Assembly (NCBI GenBank): GCA_904066235.2
Contig: CAJFCV020000006.1
Span: 434,001 to 498,000 of the forward strand
DNA from: Bursaphelenchus xylophilus
Lineage: Eukaryota > Nematoda > Chromadorea > Rhabditida > Aphelenchoididae
Length of the DNA: 64,000 nt
Direction of reading: 5' to 3'
The position numbers and the translations under genes are program-made. This document shows, one piece after another, positions 51,801-61,888 of the stretch. Within the stretch, counting starts at the first letter, position 1; every line of letters begins with the position of its first letter. Below the pieces are notes generated by a model that made no database searches, had not been told where the DNA came from, and saw only the letters and a list, made by a program, of their open reading frames with translations.

Positions 51801-53589
51801 TTTTTTGAGCTGGTGTAAAAGCTGGTGCAAAACCTGGTGCAATTTTAAGTTTTTTGAGCTGGTGTAAAAGCTGGTGCAAAACCTGGTGCGATTTTAAGTT
51901 TTTTGAGCTGGTGTAAAAGCTGGTGCAAAACCTGGTGCGATTTTAAGTTTTTTGAGCTGGTGTAAAAGCTGGTGCAAAACCTGGTGCGATTTTAAGTTTT
52001 TTGAGCTGGTGTAAAAGCTGGTGCAAAACCTGGTGCAATTTTAAGTTTTTTGAGCTGATGTAAAAGCTGGTGCAAAACCTGGTGCGAAAGCTGGTGCAAA
52101 ACCTGGTGCAATTTTACGTTTTTTGAGCTGGTGTAAAAGCTGGTGCAAAACCTGGTGCAAAAGCTGGTGCAAAACCTGGTGCGAAAGCTGGTGCAAAACC
52201 TGGTGCGATTTTAAGTTTTTTGAGCTGGTGCAAAACCTGGTGCGATTTTAAGTTTTTTGAGCTGGTGTAAAAGCTGGTGCAAAACCTGGTGCAAAACCTG
52301 GTGCGAAAGCTGGTGCAAAACCTGGTGCGATTTTAAGTTTTTTGAGCTGGTGCAAAACCTGGTGCAAAACCTGGTGCAAAACCTGGTGCGAAAGCTGGTG
52401 CAAAACCTGGTGCAATTTTAAGTTTTTTGAGCTGGTGTAAAAGCTGGTGCAAAACCTGGTGCGATTTTAAGTTTTTTGAGCTGGTGTAAAAGCTGGTGCA
52501 AAACCTGGTGCGATTTTAAGTTTTTTGAGCTGGTGTAAAAGCTGGTGCAAAACCTGGTGCGATTTTAAGTTTTTTGAGCTGGTGTAAAAGCTGGTGCAAA
52601 ACCTGGTGCGATTTTAAGTTTTTTGAGCTGTTGTAAAAGCTGGTGCAAAACCTGGTGCGATTTTAAGTTTTTTGAGCTGGTGCAAAAGCTGGTGCAAAAC
52701 CTGGTGCGATTTTAAGTTTTTTGAGCTGGTGTAAAAGCTGGTGCAAAACCTGGTGCAATTTTAAGTTTTTTGAGCTGATGTAAAAGCTGGTGCAAAACCT
52801 GGTGCGAAAGCTGGTGCAAAACCTGGTGCAATTTTACGTTTTTTGAGCTGGTGTAAAAGCTGGTGCAAAACCTGGTGCAAAAGCTGGTGCAAAACCTGGT
52901 GCGAAAGCTGGTGCAAAACCTGGTGCGATTTTAAGTTTTTTGAGCTGGTGCAAAACCTGGTGCGATTTTAAGTTTTTTGAGCTGGTGTAAAAGCTGGTGC
53001 AAAACCTGGTGCAAAACCTGGTGCGAAAGCTGGTGCAAAACCTGGTGCGATTTTAAGTTTTTTGAGCTGGTGCAAAACCTGGTGCAAAACCTGGTGCAAA
53101 ACCTGGTGCGAAAGCTGGTGCAAAACCTGGTGCAATTTTAAGTTTTTTGAGCTGGTGTAAAAGCTGGTGCAAAACCTGGTGCGATTTTAAGTTTTTTGAG
53201 CTGGTGTAAAAGCTGGTGCAAAACCTGGTGCGATTTTAAGTTTTTTGAGCTGGTGTAAAAGCTGGTGCAAAACCTGGTGCGATTTTAAGTTTTTTGAGCT
53301 GGTGTAAAAGCTGGTGCAAAACCTGGTGCGATTTTAAGTTTTTTGAGCTGGTGCGAAAGCTGGTGCAAAACCTGGTGCGATTTTAAGTTTTTTGAGCTGG
53401 TGCAAAAGCTGGTGCAAAACCTGGTGCGATAGCTGGTGCAAAACCTGGTGCGAAAGCTGGTGCAAAACCTGGTGCGAAAGCTGGTGCAAAACCTGGTGCG
53501 AAAGCTGGTGCAAAACCTGGTGCGAAAGCTGGTGCAAAACCTGGTGCGATTTTAAGTTTTTTGAGCTGGTGCAAAAGCTGGTGCAAAAG

Positions 53590-53972
53590 TAGGACCAGGC
53601 ACACCCCAGCCGCAATACCAACCCATTCTCCGTGCAATTCGCCGCCATTCAGCCAGAACGTCCAGCCTTTGCCTGCGTCCCGCCACGAATAACTCGACTG
53701 CTAAATTGGCATTCTGCACCGACCGGTCATTGGGACAGTTCAATTGGAATATTCTGATCACTCTTTTGGTTGTTTTGGAGACGGACGGTCGACCCTTTTC
53801 GTCGTCCTCACCCTGTTTGCTATTTTGTGTGATTCTACCCTATTGTTGGCGATTTGACAGATAAATACCTCAGTGATCTTGTCCTCGCTTTATTTGAGTA
53901 TCACCCGGGTCGTTATCCCGTAATATACTCCTTAGAGACCTTACCCCGTTGATGGTTTAAAAGGCTCTACTC
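53590..53972. other. Non-repeat insert in satellite C, copy 2
   Basis: It has the same 383 bp as copy 1, shifted by exactly 8,076 bp, with the same left flank (the GCGATAGCTGG variant lies 161 bp upstream in both). On the right, the first block after the insert differs by one missing 12-bp unit and one extra T, which shows slippage after duplication. The insert therefore travelled as passenger in a segmental duplication of the array rather than inserting twice. Confidence 0.85.
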
Positions 53973-55352
53973 AAAACCTGGTGCGAAAGCTGGTGCAAAA
54001 CCTGGTGCGAAAGCTGGTGCAAAACCTGGTGCGAAAGCTGGTGCAAAACCTGGTGCGAAAGCTGGTGCAAAACCTGGTGCGAAAGCTGGTGCAAAACCTG
54101 GTGCGAAAGCTGGTGCAAAACCTGGTGCGATTTTAAGTTTTTTGAGCTGGTGCAAAACCTGGTGCAATTTTAAGTTTTTTTGAGCTGGTGTAAAAGCTGG
54201 TGCAAAACCTGGTGCAATTTTGAGTTTTTTGAGCTGGTGTAAAAGCTGGTGCAAAACCTGGTGCGATTTTAAGTTTTTTGAGCTGGTGTAAAAGCTGGTG
54301 CAAAACCTGGTGCGATTTTAAGTTTTTTGAGCTGGTGTAAAAGCTGGTGCAAAACCTGGTGCGATTTTAAGTTTTTTGAGCTGGTGTAAAAGCTGGTGCA
54401 AAACCTGGTGCGATTTTAAGTTTTTTGAGCTGGTGTAAAAGCTGGTGCAAAACCTGGTGCGATTTTAAGTTTTTTGAGCTGGTGTAAAAGCTGGTGCAAA
54501 ACCTGGTGCAATTTTAAGTTTTTTGAGCTGATGTAAAAGCTGGTGCAAAACCTGGTGCGAAAGCTGGTGCAAAACCTGGTGCAATTTTACGTTTTTTGAG
54601 CTGGTGTAAAAGCTGGTGCAAAACCTGGTGCAAAAGCTGGTGCAAAACCTGGTGCGAAAGCTGGTGCAAAACCTGGTGCGATTTTAAGTTTTTTGAGCTG
54701 GTGCAAAACCTGGTGCGATTTTAAGTTTTTTGAGCTGGTGTAAAAGCTGGTGCAAAACCTGGTGCAAAACCTGGTGCGAAAGCTGGTGCAAAACCTGGTG
54801 CGATTTTAAGTTTTTTGAGCTGGTGCAAAACCTGGTGCAAAACCTGGTGCAAAACCTGGTGCGAAAGCTGGTGCAAAACCTGGTGCAATTTTAAGTTTTT
54901 TGAGCTGGTGTAAAAGCTGGTGCAAAACCTGGTGCGAAAGCTGGTGCAAAACCTGGTGCGATTTTAAGTTTTTTGAGCTGGTGCAAAACCTGGTGCAAAA
55001 CCTGGTGCAAAACCTGGTGCGAAAGCTGGTGCAAAACCTGGTGCAATTTTAAGTTTTTTGAGCTGGTGTAAAAGCTGGTGCAAAACCTGGTGCGATTTTA
55101 AGTTTTTTGAGCTGGTGTAAAAGCTGGTGCAAAACCTGGTGCGATTTTAAGTTTTTTGAGCTGGTGTAAAAGCTGGTGCAAAACCTGGTGCGATTTTAAG
55201 TTTTTTGAGCTGGTGTAAAAGCTGGTGCAAAACCTGGTGCGATTTTAAGTTTTTTGAGCTGTTGTAAAAGCTGGTGCAAAACCTGGTGCGATTTTAAGTT
55301 TTTTGAGCTGGTGCAAAAGCTGGTGCAAAACCTGGTGCAATTTTAAGTTTTA

Positions 55353-55630
55353 AAGTCATATACACTGCCTAACGTACATATGTCTTTCAACACAGTTGTA
55401 GCTAACGCATTGAATGTTTAATAAACATATCGCCAAGGCAGAATTCTTGTCTGAAATTTAAAGACGGTAACTGAGCTATAGTCTAACTCATTTTTCCCTA
55501 TGTTAAGCAAGCTCCAGCTTTCTTTCTGTCTATTTGTTAGTTGGTTTGTGCTAAAAAACGCAACGTTTATAGAGTATAGAATGTTCACTATGCAATACAT
55601 GCTTGTGATGACTCAACCAAAAAATTAATA
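55353..55630. other. Unique AT-rich flank of satellite C, no gene seen
   Basis: The satellite stops within the linker (…TTTTAAGTTTT) and unique sequence begins without a gap. This is the only array edge read directly. A 60-codon minus-strand open frame here has no recognisable features and I leave it out. The stretch ends in the TA target site of the 705-bp element. Confidence 0.7.
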
Positions 55631-55760
55631 CAGGGTGCGGCAATTTTTCGGCCGGATTTGAATTGGCTATAACTTTTTTAGTTTTTTTCCAAATGTTAAA
55701 ATTCTTCTTTTCCCTGAATCCTCAGACGTCCCCATTTTGTTTAATAACAAATATGTTATA
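55631..55760 (+). repeat. Left terminal inverted repeat of the 705-bp element
   Basis: It pairs with 56206-56335. The outer 51 bp are identical, and the inner part has scattered substitutions and one- to two-base indels. Confidence 0.8.
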
Positions 55761-56205
55761 TTTACAGGGGCCTAGTATTATACAATATTAGTTAATTTAA
55801 AGTATTTTTAAGAATATAATATTTTTAAATTTATATTTATTGGCCTTTCGGCCGTTTTCTCAGCTTTTTCGGCGTGTGTGAAAATTGCCAGAAAAGCGAC
55901 CTTTTTTGCTTGTTCATGCCATAGAAAGTACCGTTTCCACCAAAAGTCAGCTTTCTCTGATCAAAACTGGAGCCAAAAAGTTTTTCTGTGTCATGTACCC
56001 TCCTGGCTGCAAAGATCGTTGAATATCTTGACCGCCCCTGTAAGGCGCGGGCTAAAATTCTCAGGAATTGATATGTGGCCTATATCCGGCCCATGTGCAA
56101 AATGTAAAGAAAATCTGAGAGTCGCACTGGGGGTAATTCCATTGTTAGCTATGAAAATTAGAGCTTTTTCTTTGTGTGGATTTTTTACTGTAGTCTAATA
56201 AATGG

Positions 56206-56335
56206 GTATAACTATTTGGTATTGAACAAAATGGGGATTTCAATGGATTCAGGGAAAAAAAGGATTTTAACATTGGACCAAAAACTAAAAAAGTTATAGC
56301 CAATTCAAATCCGGCCGAAAAATTGCCGCACCCTG
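56206..56335 (-). repeat. Right terminal inverted repeat of the 705-bp element
   Basis: This is the reverse complement of the left repeat, ending GCCGCACCCTG before the TA target site. Confidence 0.8.
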
Positions 56336-56457
56336 TATATCCCTCATCAAAACGTTGCATAAAAGCTTTTGTAAATATACCACCAAAACTCAGTTGCTTT
56401 TGGGCATAGTGTACCAGGCACTTTGTTTTGGTGATTGCCATTTCAATTCAACATATA

Positions 56458-56485
56458 CAGGGTGCGCCAATAAAATCTGGACTAA
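56458..56485 (+). repeat. Left 28-bp terminal inverted repeat of the 3-kb element
   Basis: It begins CAGGGTGCGCC and is preceded by TA. It matches the right end except at position 23. Confidence 0.8.
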
Positions 56486-57196
56486 ACTAAATTCCATGTA
56501 GCCTTTTTCGGACGTCCTAAGAATGAAAAGTTTTAGCACATTTAGAAAGGGTAACAACCGTGCTGTACAGCAACGGTAATGCCCAGGTCGGTGTTTATTG
56601 CAAGAGCGAAAAAATAATCAAAAGTTTTTGGAGGTGCAGAAATTTTTTTTCCAGATGATGACTGGGATATTTATTCTTCCATTATTTCTGCTAAGGGGGA
56701 CTGACGTTCTTCAAATTTATTGTATATAAAGTACGTGCTGTTGACTTTGTAACAGCCAACGGAATCATGGTTGGCGGGCGATCTGGCGGCGCTGGTGGCG
56801 GAAACAAAAAAAGGCCCAAAAATTTGGATTTTTATGTTTTTAAGGATCTCAACGCACGCCACGAAAAAAGTGGAAATAGAGAAATTCGCGGGAAAATGTT
56901 TTCGACATTTCATACGCTGAAACCTTTACAAATAAATAACAAAAATGATTCCAAAATTCTAATAAACAACAATTTACGTGTGAAACCGGCGAGAAAGCAT
57001 CGAAAGGCATCTAGGAGGTGCACCCCGAACTTCTTAGATTGATCGAAGAAGAGAAAGGAATTATATTGTACTAGGCAAAATTGGATCAAAATCGATGAAT
57101 CTGACCGAATTCAAGCTCTTCCGATTTTTACAAGAGTAGCAGGGCGTTGATCCTGCTACAACAGACCACTACTAAATTGAAATTCATCAAATCTTC

Positions 57197-57202
57197 TTTA
57201 TT
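57197..57202 (-). terminator. Polyadenylation signal AATAAA of the minus-strand candidate gene
   Basis: TTTATT on the + strand lies 37 bp past the stop codon at 57239-57241 on the minus strand. Confidence 0.4.
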
Positions 57203-57238
57203 TCCACCTAAACATCAAACCAATAAGAATAATTAAAA

Positions 57239-58541
57239 TTACATAAATTTTCGACAATCCATCGATTTGTCGGATACAATCTGAACTCGGAATTCAATCT
57301 CCACACCCATTGGTACATTATGCTGGGTTTCACATTCTACTTCAACATGGACCGGCTGAAATATCAATTATATTATTTTAGGTATAACCAGAGAAAATTA
57401 TTGGCTCAATGGCCTAAAAACAAAAAAACAAAAAGGCAACGTCACAAACTTAACTTGAAATGTTCTAAACGTCGTCTGCTTCCTCTGATCCAGCTTTGCT
57501 CACGCCTTCTCCAGTCCTTTCTTGCGTTTATCCGTCAGCTCCTGCAAAATGATACAATAATGAACCGACAAGTGCCCTTTTTCGACTATAAAATTTCCCG
57601 ATTTCTTCTTTACAACGTCCCCTAAGATGTCTTACACAACACCACATAGCGATTAATCCCTAATCTGGATGCAAAAAGAGAAATCCTACCTTTTCTGGAG
57701 ACACCATCAGCTCCTGCAGAACGATGTAGTAATGAACCGACAAGTGCCCTTTTTCGACTATAAAATTTCCCGATTTCTTCTTTATAACGTCCGCTAGGAT
57801 GTCTCACACAAAACAGATCAGCTCCTTTGTACCTAAACCGGATTAGTAACGAGAAATCCTACCTTTTCTGGAGACACCATCAGCTCCTGCAGAACGATGT
57901 AGTAATGAACCGTCAAGTGCCCTTTTTCGACTATAAAATTTCCCGATTTCTTCTTTCCAGCGTCCGCTAGGATGTCTCACACAACACCACATGGCGATTA
58001 ATCTATAAACTGGGCACAAAAAGAGAAATCTTACATTTTCTGAAGACACTTACATAGCTGGTAAATCAATGTTGGGGTCGGAGCGCGATGTGCTGGGCTC
58101 CATGGACTCATCCATTACATTCAACGGAACCTTCCTGAAGTTCTCAGCTAGCTTTATGTTGATTCTCTTCTTCTGGTTCAGCTTTTCTTGCGTTTCTCCA
58201 TCGGTCCATGCAAAATGATGCAATAATGAACCGACAAGTGCCCTTTTTCGACTATAGAATTTCCCGATTTCTTCTTTCCAACGTCCGCTAGGATGTCTCA
58301 CACAACACCACATGGCGATTAATCTATAAACTGGGCACAAAAAGAGAAATCTTACATTTTCTGAAAACACTTCCATACCTGGTGAATCAATGTTGGGGTC
58401 AGAGCGCGATGTGCCGGGCTCCATGGACTCATCCATTATACTCAACACTTGAAACTCAAAGCAACGTAATTTTAAAGATAATATACATCCCGAAATTGTT
58501 CCAAATTCCAGAGTTACAATACTATCTAACACAATATTCAT
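57239..58541 (-). CDS. Candidate minus-strand gene or pseudogene fragment inside the 3-kb element, family unknown
   Basis: A terminal exon 57355-57239 follows a good acceptor (ATATTTCAG) and encodes 38 residues beginning PVHVEVECETQHNVPMGVEI and ending in TAA, with an AATAAA downstream. Its charge pattern looks like a real beta-rich protein end. Further upstream (minus sense) lie an exon 57541-57504 (acceptor TTTTGCAG, reading ELTDKRKKGLEK, donor GTGAGC) and two copies of a 24-nt microexon (57713-57690, 57886-57863; ELMVSPEK). Beyond these are two diverged copies of a segment reading MDESMEP(G/S)TSRSDPNID, near 58082-58132 and 58390-58440. The microexons are phase-neutral and join in frame to ELTDKRKK. 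I could not join all exons: the link to the terminal exon is out of phase. One MDESMEP copy has an in-frame TAA where the other has GAA, and one repeat copy has lost its acceptor. It is probably a decayed or still-evolving gene copy. Confidence 0.4.
57542..58400 (-). repeat. Tandem duplication of an intron plus 24-nt microexon, four copies
   Basis: A core shared by all copies (AATGAACCGACAAGTGCCC and the following ~60 bp) starts at 57559, 57731, 57904 and 58225, giving spacings of 172, 173 and 321 bp. In minus sense a unit is a 24-nt microexon, a GTAGG or GTAAG donor, ~148 bp of intron, then a TGCAG acceptor. The third interval contains ~149 bp of extra unique sequence that includes one MDESMEP segment. 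The copies are roughly 85-95% alike by eye, so the duplication is older than the satellite homogenisation. Confidence 0.75.
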
Positions 58542-59457
58542 TCCATCAAAAAAATCAAGAAATATTGGGCGCAGCTCGAAATCTCTATTTCCAATTTTGC
58601 CTTACGTTTTTCGTGGCGTGCTCAACGCCAAATTATAGCCCGTATTGCTCCAAAATTCCGTGATTGCAGAGCGTATAAATAGACCATTGTTATAGTGTAA
58701 AAGAAAATCCGCACATACAAGGGGACAGTTTCTACATAAATAAAAGTTCATGGGGGCAATTCAAGGCACGGTCATTCGGGGCTTGAAACGTTTTGGCAGT
58801 TTGTAACAAGTTGGAAAGGCCTTAAGCGTAAAAATCAACATAGCGTTGTATACTGGATACATGCTAATGTAGCCAAATCACTTTCAGAAATATCTAGTCC
58901 AAGATCACTCGAATAGCGAGCATATAGTAAATTATGCCACTGCAGTCACTATTTCATCCCCAGAGGCAGCAGATAGAAAAATCCTCTTTGAAAGGCGACT
59001 AGGCAGACTCTGGTTATCTTTGCAAACGTAGCTCTGGTAATTAACATGTTTGGAATCACACAGGGAAACTTCTACTTAAAAATCTTTGATTTAACGGAAG
59101 TTTTCGGGAAAAAGGGCCCGTTTTTAAGCCAACTTTGGCGAGCTGTAAAAAGCCTAACTGTCATAATGAGGCAAAATCAATTTCAGTGTATAAAAACCGA
59201 CCGGAGCTCTATCAGAAAAAGTAAATTTCAGCCCATAGCATAAAACGGTAAAGATAGCGCAACCATTTTTTGACCAATTTGGGGTCCGTGTTTCAGGCGC
59301 CTTAGTTGTAAGCACTTATAATGGCAAAACAAGTGTCGTAGACGATTATTTTGTCTGAAACTTTAAAGATAGCTTCTTGGACGTATTACACGTGTCCACA
59401 ATCGCCCACTTTGTTCTCGTACTATTACAGCCCGCAGGGCTTAATATAGCAAAAATA

Positions 59458-59485
59458 TTAGTGCAGATTTTATTGGCGCACCCTG
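59458..59485 (-). repeat. Right 28-bp terminal inverted repeat of the 3-kb element
   Basis: It ends GGCGCACCCTG and is followed by TA. Past this repeat the two ends show no similarity. Confidence 0.8.
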
Positions 59486-61888
59486 TAGAAGAGGCCTTGA
59501 GAGCGCTTCTGATGGATAACATTTGAGCACACGATGAGTCGACTTACCTTTGTCTCTACAAGTCTTTTGACGACTGATTTAACGAAAGCTTTGCAACGTC
59601 CGCCGTAAGTCATATAAAAAATGTATGAGGCGTGAAATGAAGCTGCGGTGTAGTGTCTTGCTTACAACGCCGAGCAAATGGCAGAAAAGAAGAACTCCGC
59701 TTTTACTTGCTGATGCAACTGCGGCAAAAATGAAACTTGTGCGTGTCTGAGTTTTGGCAATGAGGATTATTGCCGCTGCTCTTTTGCTTCGAAGCCGTTG
59801 AGCCCAAAAACGGTCTTTTGAATTGAAATGGAACCGGGAAAAGCAAAATGTTAGGCTGCCAGGGGTTTTCCACTCTAGCCTCGGAGACCGGCTTTTTCCA
59901 TTCAGCTTCAGACTACGAAAGCTTTTCTCAGGCACTCATGTTTTTGCTTTTAACTTAATTTTAATATTTCTATGCTTTAAGTATTTCACGAATTTTGTCT
60001 TTTTTCCATTTTTACTTTTTTCCCTTCTACCCGAGACTGTTTTGTTTTTAGTTATTGAGGTAGTGCCCTCGTAGGCTTGAATCTTGATGTGTTTGAAAAT
60101 TGCTTGATAAAATTATTAAGATGCTCGATTATCAGGAGATCTGAGCAAACAATTGCAAAGACAACCACCCGCAATGTTCCCAGGCAAAAGACGGATCTCA
60201 GCTTGAACCGCATAACTCACGTCCCCTCTCTTTTCTCTTTTTCCTTTGAATGTTTATCCGGATTACCCCCGCTTATATTTTTCATTTGATTCCCGCGATA
60301 AAGCATTTTTTTATGTTGACAGGTAGCTTAACCTAAGATTCACATTTGAGCGTTTAGTCGTTATACTTGTTTTAGCGAACAGGTTGGAGGGATATATTAA
60401 TATTACACAAATAAAAAACCGGGCTTATTGCTAAAACACTTTGTCTGACGCTTTTTCTGCCGCCCTCCAAGACAAAAAACGTTAGGAAAACGCTTTGGGG
60501 GTATAGAAGCTTGGAAAAACAAACTCACTTCTTTAACCTAGAACTCTAAAGATTTGTATTTTAGCAAACGAAAAAATACTTAAATTTTCCTACTCCTTAA
60601 AATCAGAAATATTGTCCTTTACTGGCAGATACAATTTCGTGCGTACTAGAAAATAATTTGCGCTCTTTTTCGCATGGGATTTGTATTTACTTTTACTGTT
60701 CGTTTATTTCTTGGCGCTGTTCCTCAAGGATTATTAACGAACTTTGTCTGACTTGACTCTAATTATTTATTAAATAAAGAATGAGCTTGACAATATCATT
60801 GCTTTTTTCTTAATCTTCACCTTGCGCTCTTACTGTCCCATCAAAAGAAATCGGTCCGTTCATTGGCCGTCTTTCAAGAAATACCTCGTTATATATCACT
60901 TGTATATATGCCATTGTCGTATATTCGGTCTCTTTGTTGATCCCGCGGGACAACCGAACGTCAAATTTGAAAGCGGATTTCGGGAACAGCACTTCGGATC
61001 CGGGTTCATTTCAGTCGGATCGAACGCAAACAGCTGGTGGTTCACTGTTCTGGCTGCCCGCCGCCAACTCACATTTTGTCATGGTAAGTTATGAGGGATG
61101 GAAAATAGAGGGTTGAATAAATTATTTTGAAGGCCATGGGAACTAGGTGATAACACAGGTGCTTTTAGAGATTGCGGAAGAAGTACGAATAAGTCATCTT
61201 TTTGTTTCAAAGGCGCTCTCAGTAGTGCAATTTTCAAGCAGCTTGTTATTCGTATTTGTCGATGCAGGGGAGTTACCATGGCGGTGACGTAGCCACTTTT
61301 GGTTGGTTATTTGAGAGATTTGTCCTCCGATACAATTTAGTTACATAATGTAACAAAAAGTACGGAGAGTTACAATCTTGAGTCACTTTTAATGGGTTTA
61401 AGTCTTTGCGTCAAATGAACGTCTAGTAAATAAGGAATGTTTAAGGATTTTGTGGAACAGGTAAAGAAGGTTGAGTAAATGAAGTCTGAAACTTCTGTAA
61501 ATTAGGAGGAAAGTATTAAGGCCCGTAAGGTGACGGTGGAATGTTTTGGGCGACTTTTGTTCGATGGATTGAAGCGGACCAGGTGGGAAGAGATGCTTTT
61601 TGTTGGGCTAAGATATGTAGTAAAGCTAAAGTCTTATGTGTTCCTTTTCCAAAACAGTTATAACTCATGGGCGAAAGGCTTAAAATTATAATAGAAATAA
61701 AAGCAAAACACGTTCTTTAGTCGATGGTCTTCGGGCGCTTTATGTGAACTTTCCGCTAATACATAGAGTGACCTTGAATCTGAAAAAAATACATAAGCGA
61801 AGGTATTAGACAACTGGACTAGAATAATTGAGCATTCTAAATTTTTATTTTCACACATTCCAAAAAACTTTTATAATATTTATCTGCC
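59486..61888. other. 2.4 kb without a recognisable gene
   Basis: Open frames up to 118 codons occur on both strands (for example 59579-59935 minus and 60822-61094 plus) but lack known motifs. Two splice-like signals are worth noting. A minus-strand ATG at 59613 opens 22 codons (MTYGGRCKAF...VETK) ending at a consensus donor AAAG|GTAAGT (59548/59547). A + strand frame open from 60814 reaches ATG|GTAAGT at 61083/61084. Since other frames in the second region are open too, neither is enough to call a gene. + strand AATAAA words occur near 60409 and 60773. The last few hundred bases should hold the adenylate kinase promoter; I see no definite TATA box. Confidence 0.4.

Larger units (their letters stand above)
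40764..55352 (+). repeat. Satellite C: compound 12-bp / 49-bp array with ~2-kb higher-order blocks
   Basis: The base unit is 12 bp, in the forms AAAACCTGGTGC, AAAAGCTGGTGC and GAAAGCTGGTGC. Three 12-mers plus a 13-bp linker (RATTTTAAGTTTT) make a 49-bp unit; stretches with extra 12-mers break up the 49-bp rhythm. Marker variants recur in the same order: TTTTACGTTTTTTGAG (C at about 42309, 44310, 46647, 48380, 50383, 52117, 52837, 54590) and GAGCTGTTGTAAAAG (about 42822, 44823, 47159, 48893, 50895, 52630, 55261). These define blocks of about 2.0, 2.3, 1.73, 2.0 and 1.73 kb, with a short 0.72-kb one. The 12-bp units are free of stops in all six frames, so long peptides such as SWCK, LVQN, APGF or HQVL repeats can be read; none has gene features. 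Two copies of a 383-bp foreign sequence interrupt the array. Confidence 0.96.
55631..56335. mobile_element. 705-bp TA-flanked MITE with ~130-bp inverted repeats (Tc1/mariner type)
   Basis: The element begins CAGGGTGCGGCAATTTTTCG and ends with its reverse complement, and is flanked by TA on both sides (55629-55630 and 56336-56337), the target site of Tc1/mariner transposons. The first 51 bp of the inverted repeats match perfectly. The match goes on with small differences to about 130 bp (through CCCCATTTTGTT and its partner near 56227-56238). The middle holds no transposase. A 106-codon + strand frame (55878-56198) shows no known motif and I regard it as chance. It is probably a non-autonomous element moved by a transposase encoded elsewhere. 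Confidence 0.85.
56458..59485. mobile_element. ~3.0-kb TA-flanked inverted-repeat element with gene-like cargo
   Basis: It is bounded by 28-bp inverted repeats that start CAGGGTGCGCCAATAAAATC and match at 27 of 28 positions. TA flanks both sides (56456-56457 and 59486-59487). The ends resemble those of the neighbouring 705-bp MITE (shared CAGGGTGCG then CAAT), so they likely use related mariner-type transposases. At 3,028 bp it is longer than a usual mariner (about 1.3 kb), and I see no D,D34D transposase. It contains minus-strand gene-like exons between 57239 and about 58541. Alternatively the two ends belong to separate decayed elements that happen to face each other; the matching TA and near-perfect ends favour one unit. 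Confidence 0.6.

Noticed and set aside
42806..54254. Long SWCK, LVQN, APGF and HQVL repeat peptides
   Set aside because: All six frames of the 12-bp unit are open by composition. There is no start context, no splice pattern and no unique sequence.
3985..55352. CRISPR array
   Set aside because: Repeats are contiguous head-to-tail monomers with no variable spacers, and the context is eukaryotic.
55878..56198. 106-codon frame inside the 705-bp MITE as a transposase
   Set aside because: It has no DDE/D motif or helix-turn-helix, and is far too short.
59548..59613. 22-codon minus-strand first exon with consensus GTAAGT donor
   Set aside because: No partner exon was found before the inverted-repeat element; one splice-like site is expected by chance.
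60810..61116. Protein-like frames on both strands (for example ending FDGTVRAQGED on minus, or the + frame ending at GTAAGT)
   Set aside because: Three frames are open over the same DNA, so openness is not informative. No acceptor or known motif is present.
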